From the NCBI GenBank assembly GCA_903836325.1, contig CAILQE010000026.1:1-19290 (forward strand): a DNA stretch of 19,290 nt, given 5' to 3'. The translations under genes and the position numbers were made by a program. Position 1 is the first letter of the stretch; each line of letters begins with the position of its first letter. The stretch comes from an uncultured Candidatus Saccharibacteria bacterium. Its GTDB lineage: Bacteria > Patescibacteriota > Saccharimonadia > Saccharimonadales > UBA4665. Of the stretch, positions 1 to 7,765 are shown piece by piece. The notes under the pieces were generated by a model. The model did no database searches and was not told the DNA's origin. It saw only the letters and a program-made list of their open reading frames with translations.

Positions 1-225
1 GCTAAGAAAACTAATTTAGTATTAACAATTGAAGAAGCTCAAGTTGCAGCAGGATTTGGAAGTGCTGTTTCTGAATTCTTGAGCGAAGTATACCCAGTTA
101 AAATTAAAAGAATGGGTATCGAAGATCACTTTGGTGAATCTGGTACTCCGGACGAACTACTTAAGAAATTCAAACTAGATTATGAGCATATTGAACTAAA
201 TGTGCATCATCTTCTTGGAAGATAA
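1..225 (+). CDS. tkt: Transketolase, C-terminal fragment (partial at the left edge)
   Basis: The window opens inside this gene; 74 codons remain before a TAA. The visible protein has the conserved end of a transketolase C-terminal domain: a TIEEAQVAAGFGSAVSEFL stretch, then YPVKIKRMGIEDHFGESGTP and a closing LLKKFKLD. The GFGSAV and DHFGESGTP signatures are typical of transketolase or of the separate C-terminal subunit of split transketolases, and fit less well with deoxyxylulose-phosphate synthase or pyruvate dehydrogenase E1-beta. Transketolase moves two-carbon units between pentose, hexose and triose phosphates in the cytoplasm using thiamine diphosphate. Whether the gene is full-length or split cannot be seen. 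The aldolase gene follows after 24 nt, and a promoter for that gene overlaps this 3' end. Confidence 0.85.
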   Translation, partial: AKKTNLVLTIEEAQVAAGFGSAVSEFLSEVYPVKIKRMGIEDHFGESGTPDELLKKFKLDYEHIELNVHHLLGR

Positions 226-249
226 AGCATAACCATTTAGAATATAGAT
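215..249 (+). promoter_or_regulatory. Promoter of the aldolase gene, predicted leaderless
   Basis: A TTGGAA (-35-like, 215-220) is followed after exactly 17 nt by TAGAAT (-10-like, 238-243). The normal +1 distance from that hexamer falls on base 250, the A of the aldolase ATG. No Shine-Dalgarno sequence precedes the ATG. The -35 element lies inside the transketolase coding end. Prediction from sequence only. Confidence 0.5.
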
Positions 250-1167
250 ATGTCATTATCTCTTCCAGAAATTCGTAAAAATTGTTTTAAAGCTAGACAA
301 AGAATGCTTCAAGCTCGAAAAGAACACTGGGCCTTCGGTGCATTCAATTTAGATGATGAAGCGACTCTAAGAGCTGTATGTATCGCAGCAGCTAAATTAA
401 AAGCACCTGTTCTTGTAGAAGTCAGCCAAGGTGAAGTAGATACAATTGGGCTATATAACGTAAGAGATATGGTAGACAACCTAAAAAGTGAATATGGTGT
501 TGAAATGTACATAAATCTAGACCACTCTCCAAGTGTAGATGCAGCTAAAAGAGGAATAGAAGCTGGTTTTGAATTCATTCATATAGATATTTCTCAAAGT
601 AATCACGAAGCTAGCGATGAAGACATAATACAAGCCACAAAAGATGTCGTGCAGTACGCTAAATTAACTGGAGCATTAGTTGAAAGTGAACCTCATTATT
701 TCCAAGGTGGATCTAATTATTTCAATACCAAAATAGACTATGAGGAAATAGAAAAAACTTTTTCAACTCCTGAAGGAGCAAGCCAGTTTGTTGACGCAAC
801 TAAAATTGATACATTCGCAGCTGCAATTGGAAACTTGCATGGTAAATATCCGGTACCCAAAAAACTAGATCTTGAGCTACTAATTAAGATAAGACATGCA
901 ATTGACTGTAATATATCTCTTCATGGCGGGAGTGACACCCCTGGTCATTATTTTAGAGAAGCTGTAAAAATAGGTGTAACTAAAATTAATATAAATTCAG
1001 ATATGAGATTTGCATATAGGAAATCTTTAGAAAAAGTATTAAAAGAAAATCCGAACGAATATTCTGTAGCTAAATTAATTTCCAAGGATGTCGTTAATGA
1101 AGTTGCTAAAGTTGTTGAATCTAAGATCATGGATTTTAATTCAGCAGGGAAAGCAGTCGTAGATTAA
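250..1167 (+). CDS. fba: Class II fructose-bisphosphate aldolase
   Basis: This 305-residue cytoplasmic enzyme should split fructose-1,6-bisphosphate into dihydroxyacetone phosphate and glyceraldehyde-3-phosphate with a divalent metal. The class II pattern is complete: NLDHS (D91 catalytic, H92 metal ligand), an acidic site at E145/E147, GNLHGKYP (H197), LHGGSD (H225) and a phosphate-binding NINSD at 247-251. Length is normal for the family. The loop after the acidic site reads SEPHYFQGGSN rather than the common GELGxIGG form, so specificity for another ketose bisphosphate such as tagatose-bisphosphate is possible. The ATG at 250 is chosen because a promoter predicts transcription starting there. 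Its TAA overlaps the next gene's ATG by one base, which suggests translational coupling with the sugar kinase. Confidence 0.93.
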   Translation: MSLSLPEIRKNCFKARQRMLQARKEHWAFGAFNLDDEATLRAVCIAAAKLKAPVLVEVSQGEVDTIGLYNVRDMVDNLKSEYGVEMYINLDHSPSVDAAKRGIEAGFEFIHIDISQSNHEASDEDIIQATKDVVQYAKLTGALVESEPHYFQGGSNYFNTKIDYEEIEKTFSTPEGASQFVDATKIDTFAAAIGNLHGKYPVPKKLDLELLIKIRHAIDCNISLHGGSDTPGHYFREAVKIGVTKININSDMRFAYRKSLEKVLKENPNEYSVAKLISKDVVNEVAKVVESKIMDFNSAGKAVVD

Positions 1168-2168
1168 TGAATTCAAATATCGACATATTATCTATTGGAG
1201 ATATAGTAACAGATAATTTCATTAGGCTTTTTGATGATAAAGCTGAAATTATTAAACAAGGTGATAAAAATCTTCTAGCCATGGAATTTGGTACAAAAAT
1301 TCCATTTCAAAACTCAGTACTTATTGAAGCTGTTGGAAATGCAGCTAACGCAGCTGTTTCTATTTCTAAACTTGGTTTGAGTAGTGCGCTTGTAAGTAAC
1401 GTTGGATCCGACGATTACGGAAGAGATATGATTAAGGCTTTAGATGAGAATCATGTTCTAACTCATTTTGTAAAAATTAATCACGACAAGAAAAGTAACT
1501 ATCATTTCGTTCTTTGGTACAAAGAAGAAAGAACTATACTAATTAAGCATGAAGAATACTCATACAGATGGCCACATATTGTTGAACATGAAATTCCAAG
1601 GTGGGTATATTTTACTTCCATAAGTGAACACTCAATAGACTATCATCATGAAGTCGTGGACTGGTTAGAAAAATATGATCATGTTAAATTAGCTTTCCAG
1701 CCTGGAACATTCCAATTGCAATTTGGACCAGAAAAACTAAAAAAGATTTATGAAAGAACTGACGTATTAATAGTTAACCGCGAAGAAGCAGTAACGATTA
1801 GCGGTGGTAATTATGAAGATTTCCATGATTTATTTAATAAACTCCATTCTATTGGACCTAAGATGGTAGTAATTACCGATGGCCCCAATGGAGCATATGC
1901 ATCAGATGGCGTTAAAAGATTAAAGATGCCTGTATATCCCGACATCGCTCCTCCGTACGAGCGAACAGGCGCGGGCGATGCCTTTGCCTCAACCTTTATA
2001 TCTGCTTTAGCAAACGGTGAAGATATGGAAGGGGCATTAATGTGGGCACCTATTAATTCAATGAGTGTTGTTCAGAGGGTTGGTGCACAAGAAGGGCTTC
2101 TTAGTAAAAGAGAGCTACAAGATTATCTAAACAAAGCACCTGATTGGTATCGACCTAGTAATATTTAG
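1167..2168 (+). CDS. PfkB/ribokinase-family carbohydrate kinase
   Basis: A 333-residue cytoplasmic sugar or sugar-phosphate kinase. It shows the ribokinase-fold landmarks: an N-terminal SIGDIVTD strand at 9-16, the VGNAANAAVSISKLG substrate/dimer segment at 56-70 followed by NVGSDDYG, VNREEA at 203-208, VITDGPNGAYA near 235-245, and the C-terminal anion-hole signature RTGAGDAF with catalytic Asp D271. Its start overlaps the aldolase stop (TAATG), so the two proteins are probably made together. Substrate cannot be read from sequence. Being coupled to an aldolase, it could act as a 6-phosphofructokinase substitute, but fructokinase, tagatose-6-phosphate kinase or a nucleoside kinase are equally open. 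The aldolase/transketolase setting only says sugar-phosphate metabolism. Confidence 0.88.
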   Translation: MNSNIDILSIGDIVTDNFIRLFDDKAEIIKQGDKNLLAMEFGTKIPFQNSVLIEAVGNAANAAVSISKLGLSSALVSNVGSDDYGRDMIKALDENHVLTHFVKINHDKKSNYHFVLWYKEERTILIKHEEYSYRWPHIVEHEIPRWVYFTSISEHSIDYHHEVVDWLEKYDHVKLAFQPGTFQLQFGPEKLKKIYERTDVLIVNREEAVTISGGNYEDFHDLFNKLHSIGPKMVVITDGPNGAYASDGVKRLKMPVYPDIAPPYERTGAGDAFASTFISALANGEDMEGALMWAPINSMSVVQRVGAQEGLLSKRELQDYLNKAPDWYRPSNI

Positions 2169-2172
2169 CTTA

Positions 2173-2198
2173 TGCTAAAATAGAAATATAATATAAAT
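2173..2198 (+). promoter_or_regulatory. Promoter of the 407-aa gene, predicted leaderless
   Basis: A consensus TATAAT at 2187-2192 ends 6 nt before the ATG at 2199, so the expected +1 is the A of that ATG. A second, extended -10-like element (TGCTAAAAT, 2173-2181) lies just upstream and would give an 11-nt leader. There is no clear -35 and no Shine-Dalgarno. Confidence 0.5.
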
Positions 2199-3422
2199 AT
2201 GAGTAGATTCTTATCTAATGCCTTAGAAATATATGATCCTAAATTCAGATTTAGTATTAAAGATCTCGAAAAAAAGAACAATCACCCTGATCACGACATC
2301 AAACTTGAATCTGAAATCAATACTAGAATTAGAAATAAAATATCTGAACTTCATCTAGATCCTGAAGATACAAATAAGGAAGAGCTATATGCTGCCTTGA
2401 AGCATAAATTAGTCATTGATGATCAAAAACTGCTCAAAGAACTTAGAAATAGATCTGCTAAAAATATTAATGCAGCTGCAAATGTAGAAGACGGACTCGT
2501 TCACTTGCTAGAAAATGAATTTAAAGACGTAGAAGTTTTCTCGTTAAAAACCAAGATCATTAAACAGTACTTCAAAGAACATCCTCCCAAAAACGTAATG
2601 AAAAAACTAGATTTTAGAAGTGTCGATTCTCTTTTAAAAAGGTCCCATCCTAGCTTAGTTATTCTAGCCATGAATGCGCTAGAGAGTGATACTTATATAA
2701 AAAATTTCTATCAACATTATCTTAAACTAACTCCTACAGATTTTGAAAACCAGAATATAAAATTTGTTAACTCTCCTAATTCAAAATGGAGTAGTTTCTT
2801 AAACACCCTATCTCATCATAATAAGATCAACTATATTTCTTGCTATGAATTATCTTCTTTAATTATTCTACCTATAAATAATGATTTAAAACCAGGACAA
2901 ATTACTTCTATTACAGCCTCCCTCATAGAAGAGATAAATAAAATTAGAAGTTTGTCTTGTTACATAAAACTTTCACAGGTTAATAAGGATTTTGCAAAGA
3001 GTATATTTAATTTATCATCTAAGATACCTCAGCTTGAAATGCATCTACTTGGTTCAAAATTAAGTTATCCTCTAGCTCATAAGTTCATGAATGATCTCAA
3101 GATAGATATTAATCATCCACTTCTAAATAAATCAGATTTAATCCTAACAAAAGTAGAAGATAAGCTTTGTGAAATAGTAGATAACTTTAAGTTCTGGAAA
3201 GATAATGAAATACTAGCCAAGGCTGAAGCCAGTAATGTTACCTCGCTTAATATACAAGACGTTGCACATAATCTAGCCCAGGATCTTAAGATTGGAGATG
3301 CTAGTTCATTCTTCTTCAAAAAAGCTCTTAAGAATGAATTACTCAAAAGATATATAAATAAAGAAGATTTAAAAAATAGTTTTAATCAGAACTCTGAATC
3401 TAGTTTATCTATAGCAGAATAA
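2199..3422 (+). CDS. Protein of unknown function, probably cytoplasmic and mostly helical
   Basis: I do not recognise this 407-residue protein. It has no signal peptide, no hydrophobic stretch long enough for a membrane helix, no Walker or Rossmann motif, and no paired cysteines or histidine clusters. The composition (many Leu, Lys, Asn, Ser and Glu) and spacing of charges suggest an alpha-helical protein. The first 130 residues are strongly charged, the middle (about 195-240) is more hydrophobic and strand-like, and the end (about 320-400) returns to charged helices with a polar Asn/Ser-rich tail. The reading frame is open throughout and has its own leaderless-type promoter, so it looks real. 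It stands alone between the sugar kinase and the SLOG-domain gene, giving no strong functional hint. A lineage-restricted conserved hypothetical is the best description. Confidence 0.8.
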   Translation: MSRFLSNALEIYDPKFRFSIKDLEKKNNHPDHDIKLESEINTRIRNKISELHLDPEDTNKEELYAALKHKLVIDDQKLLKELRNRSAKNINAAANVEDGLVHLLENEFKDVEVFSLKTKIIKQYFKEHPPKNVMKKLDFRSVDSLLKRSHPSLVILAMNALESDTYIKNFYQHYLKLTPTDFENQNIKFVNSPNSKWSSFLNTLSHHNKINYISCYELSSLIILPINNDLKPGQITSITASLIEEINKIRSLSCYIKLSQVNKDFAKSIFNLSSKIPQLEMHLLGSKLSYPLAHKFMNDLKIDINHPLLNKSDLILTKVEDKLCEIVDNFKFWKDNEILAKAEASNVTSLNIQDVAHNLAQDLKIGDASSFFFKKALKNELLKRYINKEDLKNSFNQNSESSLSIAE

Positions 3423-3434
3423 ACATAAGCAAGA

Positions 3435-3448
3435 TATAATTTAAGATA
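3435..3448 (+). promoter_or_regulatory. -10 element for the SLOG-domain gene
   Basis: A perfect TATAAT (3435-3440) ends 8 nt before the ATG at 3449, predicting a leader of 0-2 nt. No convincing -35 and no Shine-Dalgarno are visible in the 26-nt gap after the 407-aa gene. Confidence 0.45.
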
Positions 3449-4012
3449 ATGTATCAATTCTGTATATCGGGTGCGGCTAAGGGTTCTAGTGTAGAAGAAT
3501 CTAAAGAAGCAGCTGAATTAGTCGGGAAATTACTTGCTAAGAAAGGTCAGGCTATCTTGACCGGTGCTACTATTGGTCTTCCTAATATTGTAGCTATGGC
3601 ATACAAGCAAGCCGGTGGAACTTCTAGTGTTGGACTTTCTCCCGCAGCTAGTAAACCTGAGCATGTGCTTAAGTATAGACTCCCAACCAGCGCTTACGAC
3701 TCAATTTTATATACCGGTCTTCATTACGTCGGCAGGGACTCCTTACTTGTAACTAGTTCGGATGCTGTAATTAGTATCGGTGGTAGAATGGGAACTCTTC
3801 ATGAATTTACTATTGCCGTAGAAAGTGACGTACCAATAGGCTTTATAGATAACAACTCTGGAATAGAATCTGAAATAAGAAAAATTCTACAAATAACAGA
3901 ATTTAAGAAAGAAGTCTTTGTAACTTTTAATAATAATCCAGAGAAATTAATTGATGATCTTATCGAACATCTTAATAAAATGCATAAAAAATATAAGGAT
4001 TTATACTTTTAA
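3449..4012 (+). CDS. SLOG/LOG-like nucleotide-binding protein
   Basis: A 187-residue single-domain Rossmann-like protein of the SLOG superfamily (related to DprA/Smf, LOG lysine-decarboxylase-like proteins and TIGR00725). Visible features: a first strand MYQFCISGAA, an AILTGATIGLPNIVAMAYKQAGG helix-glycine segment at about 35-57, VGRDSLLV at 94-101, and ISIGGRMGTLHEF at 108-120, which corresponds to the PGGxGTxxE nucleotide/phosphate-binding signature of LOG proteins. Family members bind nucleotides; LOG enzymes remove the base from nucleoside 5'-monophosphates. In this protein the expected Pro before GG is replaced by Ile and the third position of the signature is Arg-Met, so phosphoribohydrolase activity is not assured. 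It sits 20 nt upstream of uvrB and may be cotranscribed with it. Confidence 0.8.
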   Translation: MYQFCISGAAKGSSVEESKEAAELVGKLLAKKGQAILTGATIGLPNIVAMAYKQAGGTSSVGLSPAASKPEHVLKYRLPTSAYDSILYTGLHYVGRDSLLVTSSDAVISIGGRMGTLHEFTIAVESDVPIGFIDNNSGIESEIRKILQITEFKKEVFVTFNNNPEKLIDDLIEHLNKMHKKYKDLYF

Positions 4013-4014
4013 GC

Positions 4015-4032
4015 TAAAATTAGAACTGTAAT
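4015..4032 (+). promoter_or_regulatory. Possible weak promoter before uvrB
   Basis: TAAAAT at 4015-4020, within GCTAAAAT right after the preceding stop codon, could act as a -10 giving a 6-nt leader before the uvrB ATG at 4033. There is no recognisable -35 and no Shine-Dalgarno. Readthrough from the SLOG-domain gene is an alternative. Confidence 0.25.
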
Positions 4033-5994
4033 ATGAGCAGTTTTAAAATAAATAGTGTATATCAGGCAACTGGAGATCAACCGGTAGCTATTGCTAAACT
4101 TAATGAAGGTCTTTCAAAATATACTGAACAGACTCTACTTGGTGTAACTGGATCTGGTAAAACTTTTACTATGGCTAATATTATTGAAAAAAATAATAAA
4201 CCTACTTTAGTTCTTTGTCATAACAAAACACTTGCGGCACAACTTTATTCGGAATTTAAATCTTTCTTTCCAGACAATGCTGTTCACTATTTCGTGTCAT
4301 ATTTTGATTATTATCAGCCAGAAGCATACATTCCTAGGTCGGATACCTACATAGAAAAAGATTCTCAAATTAACGAAGAGATAGATAGATTAAGACATGC
4401 TAGCACAGATGCACTATTGAGTAGAAGGGATGTAATAATTGTCGCAAGTGTGAGTTGTATTTATGGCATTGGTTCAGTTGAGGACTATTCCAATCTTTCC
4501 ATTAAGCTAGACAAGAATAAACGTACAGTAAGAGATAAACTTATACGGCAACTAACGGATATACAATATCAAAGAAACGATATCGATTTTAGAAGAAGCA
4601 CCTTCAGAGTTAGAGGAGACGTAGTAGATATCTTTCCTGCCAGTGAAGAAATTGGTATTAGGGTTGAATTTTATGGTGACGATATCGAGCGAATGACCAA
4701 GATTAATCCACTAACCGGAGAAGTAATTAAAGAAGTAGATACCTATACTATTTTCCCTGGTTCTCATTACGTAACTGCACAAGATAAATTAAAGGTAGCC
4801 CTTGGTCATATTCAGCACGAACTCGATGATCGATTAAAGCTTTTTAATAAAAACAATCAACTACTTGAAGCTCAAAGATTGAATCAGCGAACCCGTTTTG
4901 ATCTTGAGATGCTTGAAGAAACAGGGTTTGTAAAAGGAATTGAGAATTATTCAAGATATCTAACTAACCGAGAACCGGGTGAGCAACCAGCAACTCTTCT
5001 AGATTATTTTCCAGATGATTTTATAATGTTCATTGATGAAAGCCACATGACTCTACCTCAGATTCGCGGAATGTTCAATGGAGACAGGGCTAGAAAAGAA
5101 GTTCTAGTCGAACATGGATTTAGACTTCCCAGCGCACTAGATAATAGACCTTTAACTTTTAATGAATTTAATAAACATATTAATAAAATTATTTACGTAA
5201 GCGCTACACCTAGTGAATATGAACTATCTAGATCTAAAAATATTGTTGAACAGGTAATTAGGCCTACGGGATTACTCGATCCTAAGATCGAAGTTAGACC
5301 ACTTAAGGGCCAAATAGACGACCTTATTGAAGAAATAAGAAAGACTACACTTAAAAAACAGAGAATTTTAATTACCACACTAACCAAGCGTATGAGTGAA
5401 GATTTATCTGAACACTTAGAAGAATTAGGTATTAAGGTTGCTTATCTTCACAGCGATATTGACACTTTAGATAGAACAGATATTCTAAGAGATTTGAGAT
5501 TAGGTGTATATGACGTATTAGTTGGTATTAACCTACTAAGAGAAGGACTAGATCTTCCTGAAGTGTCACTTGTGGCTATCTTAGACGCGGATAAAGAAGG
5601 TTTCTTAAGAAGTGAGCAGGCACTGATACAAACGGTTGGTAGAGCTGCTAGACACATCGAAGGAAGGGTAATTATGTATGCTGATAGGGTTACTAGAAGT
5701 ATGCAAGCAACGATTGATGAGACTAACCGAAGAAGAATTATTCAAGAAAAATTCAACACAGAAAACAAGATAACACCAACAGGTATTATAAAGTCTGTAG
5801 ACAAAGGAATGAGACCTGATCTTCCAGAAGAAGCAAAAACAGCAAAATTAGAAATTAAGAAAATCCCTAAAGAAGAAATTCCGCATATTATTAAAGATTT
5901 AGATGCTCAGATGGAGCTAGCTAGTGCTAATCTAGAGTTCGAGAAAGCTATTGAACTTAGGGACATAATAGAAAGCTTAAAGAAAAAATTATAA
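4033..5994 (+). CDS. uvrB: Excinuclease ABC subunit B
   Basis: A 653-residue damage-verification helicase of nucleotide excision repair; it takes DNA from UvrA, checks the lesion and recruits UvrC in the cytoplasm. All parts are visible: Walker A GVTGSGKT at 37-44; the lesion-probing beta-hairpin region beginning [11 protein letters not shown] (91-101) and continuing through the [17 protein letters not shown] segment; a DESH motif II at 335-338 followed by the [16 protein letters not shown] segment; motif V ([10 protein letters not shown]); motif [11 protein letters not shown] at 533-541; and a C-terminal UVR domain (last ~35 residues, E/K-rich coiled helix ending [13 protein letters not shown]) used to bind UvrC. 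Length is typical. The start is the only ATG fitting the family's N-terminus. uvrA and uvrC are not in this window. Confidence 0.97.
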   Translation: MSSFKINSVYQATGDQPVAIAKLNEGLSKYTEQTLLGVTGSGKTFTMANIIEKNNKPTLVLCHNKTLAAQLYSEFKSFFPDNAVHYFVSYFDYYQPEAYIPRSDTYIEKDSQINEEIDRLRHASTDALLSRRDVIIVASVSCIYGIGSVEDYSNLSIKLDKNKRTVRDKLIRQLTDIQYQRNDIDFRRSTFRVRGDVVDIFPASEEIGIRVEFYGDDIERMTKINPLTGEVIKEVDTYTIFPGSHYVTAQDKLKVALGHIQHELDDRLKLFNKNNQLLEAQRLNQRTRFDLEMLEETGFVKGIENYSRYLTNREPGEQPATLLDYFPDDFIMFIDESHMTLPQIRGMFNGDRARKEVLVEHGFRLPSALDNRPLTFNEFNKHINKIIYVSATPSEYELSRSKNIVEQVIRPTGLLDPKIEVRPLKGQIDDLIEEIRKTTLKKQRILITTLTKRMSEDLSEHLEELGIKVAYLHSDIDTLDRTDILRDLRLGVYDVLVGINLLREGLDLPEVSLVAILDADKEGFLRSEQALIQTVGRAARHIEGRVIMYADRVTRSMQATIDETNRRRIIQEKFNTENKITPTGIIKSVDKGMRPDLPEEAKTAKLEIKKIPKEEIPHIIKDLDAQMELASANLEFEKAIELRDIIESLKKKL

Positions 5995-6032
5995 ATATAA
6001 TCTTACCCCTATAAAAATAGATATATAACTGA

Positions 6033-6053
6033 TATAATTTGTTTAAATTATTT
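6033..6053 (+). promoter_or_regulatory. -10 element of the gat operon
   Basis: A perfect TATAAT at 6033-6038 puts +1 near 6045 and gives a leader of about 9 nt to the gatC ATG at 6054, with no Shine-Dalgarno. The element abuts the alternative TTG at 6039, which argues against that upstream start. No good -35 is seen. Confidence 0.5.
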
Positions 6054-6350
6054 ATGGATAAAAAACTCTCTACAGAAGATGTTTCGAAATTAGCTAAATT
6101 AGCTCGTCTTAAATTGACAGATCAAGAAAAAGAAAAATATGCTAATGAGCTTTCGGGAATTTTAGATTACGTTGAACTTTTAAGTAAGGTTGACGTTGGC
6201 GATCTTAAGCCCACCCATCAAGTTACTGGACTTAAAAATGTTATGCGAGAAGATGAAATTATTGATTACGGTTACGACGTTAAATCATTGATGAATAATG
6301 TCAAAGAAGAAAAAGATGGATATATTAAAGTTAAAAGGATGATTGGATGA
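6054..6350 (+). CDS. gatC: Asp-tRNA(Asn)/Glu-tRNA(Gln) amidotransferase subunit C
   Basis: This 98-residue subunit wraps around GatA and GatB and stabilises the amidotransferase that turns misacylated Glu-tRNA(Gln) or Asp-tRNA(Asn) into the amidated form. The N-terminal SKLAKLARLKLTDQE helix, LSGILDYVELLSKVDV, the THQVTGLKNVMREDE segment and the basic YIKVKRMIG tail follow the GatC pattern. The frame can be extended to a TTG at 6039, but that codon directly adjoins the TATAAT at 6033-6038 and would add MFKLF upstream, so the ATG at 6054 is preferred; the N-terminus then begins MDKKLSTEDV, as usual for GatC. The stop overlaps the gatA ATG (ATGA), indicating translational coupling. Confidence 0.92.
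   Translation: MDKKLSTEDVSKLAKLARLKLTDQEKEKYANELSGILDYVELLSKVDVGDLKPTHQVTGLKNVMREDEIIDYGYDVKSLMNNVKEEKDGYIKVKRMIG
6333..6340 (+). promoter_or_regulatory. Shine-Dalgarno of gatA
   Basis: AAAAGGAT lies 6 nt before the gatA ATG at 6347, inside the end of gatC. It is a clear ribosome binding site for an internal operon gene and contrasts with the SD-less leading gene gatC. Confidence 0.6.
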
Positions 6351-7765
6351 GTTGGCCTAATATTTCTGAATTAGTCGCTAAGTTTAATAACGGTGAAATT
6401 TCTGCAGAAGAAAATGTACTTAAAGCTTTAGAGCTTATTGAAAAGAATAATAAATATAACGCGATTATATCTATTAATACAGATGCGGCTATCGCAAAAG
6501 CTAGAGAAATTGATCAAAGAAGAAAATCCGGTGAAAATATTGGAAGATTAGCAGGTGTTCCATATATAGCTAAAGATAATTTTCTAACTAAGGAACTTAA
6601 AACTACCGCTGCATCTAATATGCTTAAGGATTACCAGGCAAATTATCAATCTACTGCTATAAAACTTCTAGAAGAGCAAGGAGCCATTATGGTTGCTAAG
6701 GCAAACCTCGATGCATTCGCACACGGAACTAGCACGGAAAACAGTGATTTCTTCACTACCGCAAATCCAATCGACATGGAATACGTAGCAGGTGGTAGTT
6801 CCGGAGGATCAGCCGCAGCAGTTGCTCTAGATATGGCACCATTTGCTCTTGGAAGTGATACTGGTGGTTCCATTCGTCTGCCAGCGAGCTTCTGTGGAAT
6901 TGTAGGATTCAAGCCAACATATGGAACTGTAAGTCGATCTGGAGTTGTAGCTATGGCTTCAAGTTTAGACGTAGTCGGAGTACTCACTAAAAATGTTAGC
7001 GATGCAGCTATTGTTCAAGAAGTTATGACTGCTGTTGATCCGCTTGATTCAACTACTTTTGAACTTGAAGATAAAAACTTTTCAGAACTAGATAATCAGG
7101 ATAAAAAATATAGGTTTGGCCTTATCAAGGAACATATTGAGGGTGAAATAGATCCTAATATAAAAGCAGGAATTCTTAATATGGTAGAAAAACTAAAATC
7201 TGAAGGCCATCAAGTTGAAGAAGTAAGTATTCCTGATCTTCCACTTGCTTTAGCCGTATACTATATTGTTTGTCCTGCTGAAGTAGCATCAAACTTAAGT
7301 AGATATGATGGAATAAGATACGGACATTCAACAGATCAAAGTAATGATCTCGAAGAATATTACTTAAATTCTAGAAGCGAAGGATTCGGAGCTGAAGCTA
7401 AGCGAAGAATTATGATTGGCACTCACGTATTATCTAGCGGATACTTTGACGCTTATTACAATAAGGCTCAAACAGTAAGAACTAGTCTTATTAATCAGTT
7501 TAATGATGCATTCACTAACGTAGATTTTCTAATTGGTCCAACATCACCATCAACTGCATTCAAGGTAGGAGAGAAAAGTAAGGATCCACTTGCAATGTAT
7601 CTGATGGATATCATGACTGTTGCTACTAATCTCGTTGGAATTCCCGCAATTTCAATTCCGGCTGGAGAAAGTAACGGACTTCCTTACGGGCTACAAATAA
7701 TGGCAAACTTAAGACACGATCATGATTTATTTAAAGTATCTAAAATTTTAGAGGATATTAAGTGA
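6347..7765 (+). CDS. gatA: Asp-tRNA(Asn)/Glu-tRNA(Gln) amidotransferase subunit A
   Basis: A 472-residue amidase-signature enzyme that hydrolyses glutamine and sends ammonia to GatB. The Ser-cisSer-Lys triad is present: K76 in GVPYIAKDNF, S151 in AGGSSGGSAAAVA, and nucleophile S175 in GSDTGGSIRLPASFCG. The region around 328-345 (YDGIRYGH), the later SEGFGAEAKRRIMIGTHVLS and the C-terminal PYGLQIMA also match GatA. Length is typical. Its ATG overlaps the gatC stop and its TGA overlaps the GTG of the next gene (GTGA), so four genes are tightly coupled. Use of TGA as a stop here supports the standard bacterial code. Together with gatB and gatC it implies that Gln-tRNA and/or Asn-tRNA are made indirectly. 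Confidence 0.97.
   Translation: MSWPNISELVAKFNNGEISAEENVLKALELIEKNNKYNAIISINTDAAIAKAREIDQRRKSGENIGRLAGVPYIAKDNFLTKELKTTAASNMLKDYQANYQSTAIKLLEEQGAIMVAKANLDAFAHGTSTENSDFFTTANPIDMEYVAGGSSGGSAAAVALDMAPFALGSDTGGSIRLPASFCGIVGFKPTYGTVSRSGVVAMASSLDVVGVLTKNVSDAAIVQEVMTAVDPLDSTTFELEDKNFSELDNQDKKYRFGLIKEHIEGEIDPNIKAGILNMVEKLKSEGHQVEEVSIPDLPLALAVYYIVCPAEVASNLSRYDGIRYGHSTDQSNDLEEYYLNSRSEGFGAEAKRRIMIGTHVLSSGYFDAYYNKAQTVRTSLINQFNDAFTNVDFLIGPTSPSTAFKVGEKSKDPLAMYLMDIMTVATNLVGIPAISIPAGESNGLPYGLQIMANLRHDHDLFKVSKILEDIK
7750..7755 (+). promoter_or_regulatory. Shine-Dalgarno deciding a GTG start
   Basis: AGAGGA ends 6 nt before the GTG at 7762. The ideal spacing supports GTG 7762 over the in-frame ATG at 7774 as the start of the small gene between gatA and gatB. 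Confidence 0.55.

Noticed and set aside
6039..6053. Upstream TTG start for gatC (adding MFKLF)
   Set aside because: The TTG directly follows the TATAAT of the operon promoter, so transcription most likely begins after it; the ATG at 6054 matches the usual GatC N-terminus.
5994..6053. Possible terminator between uvrB and gatC
   Set aside because: No inverted repeat followed by a T-run is visible in this 59-nt gap; only AT-rich sequence and the gat promoter.
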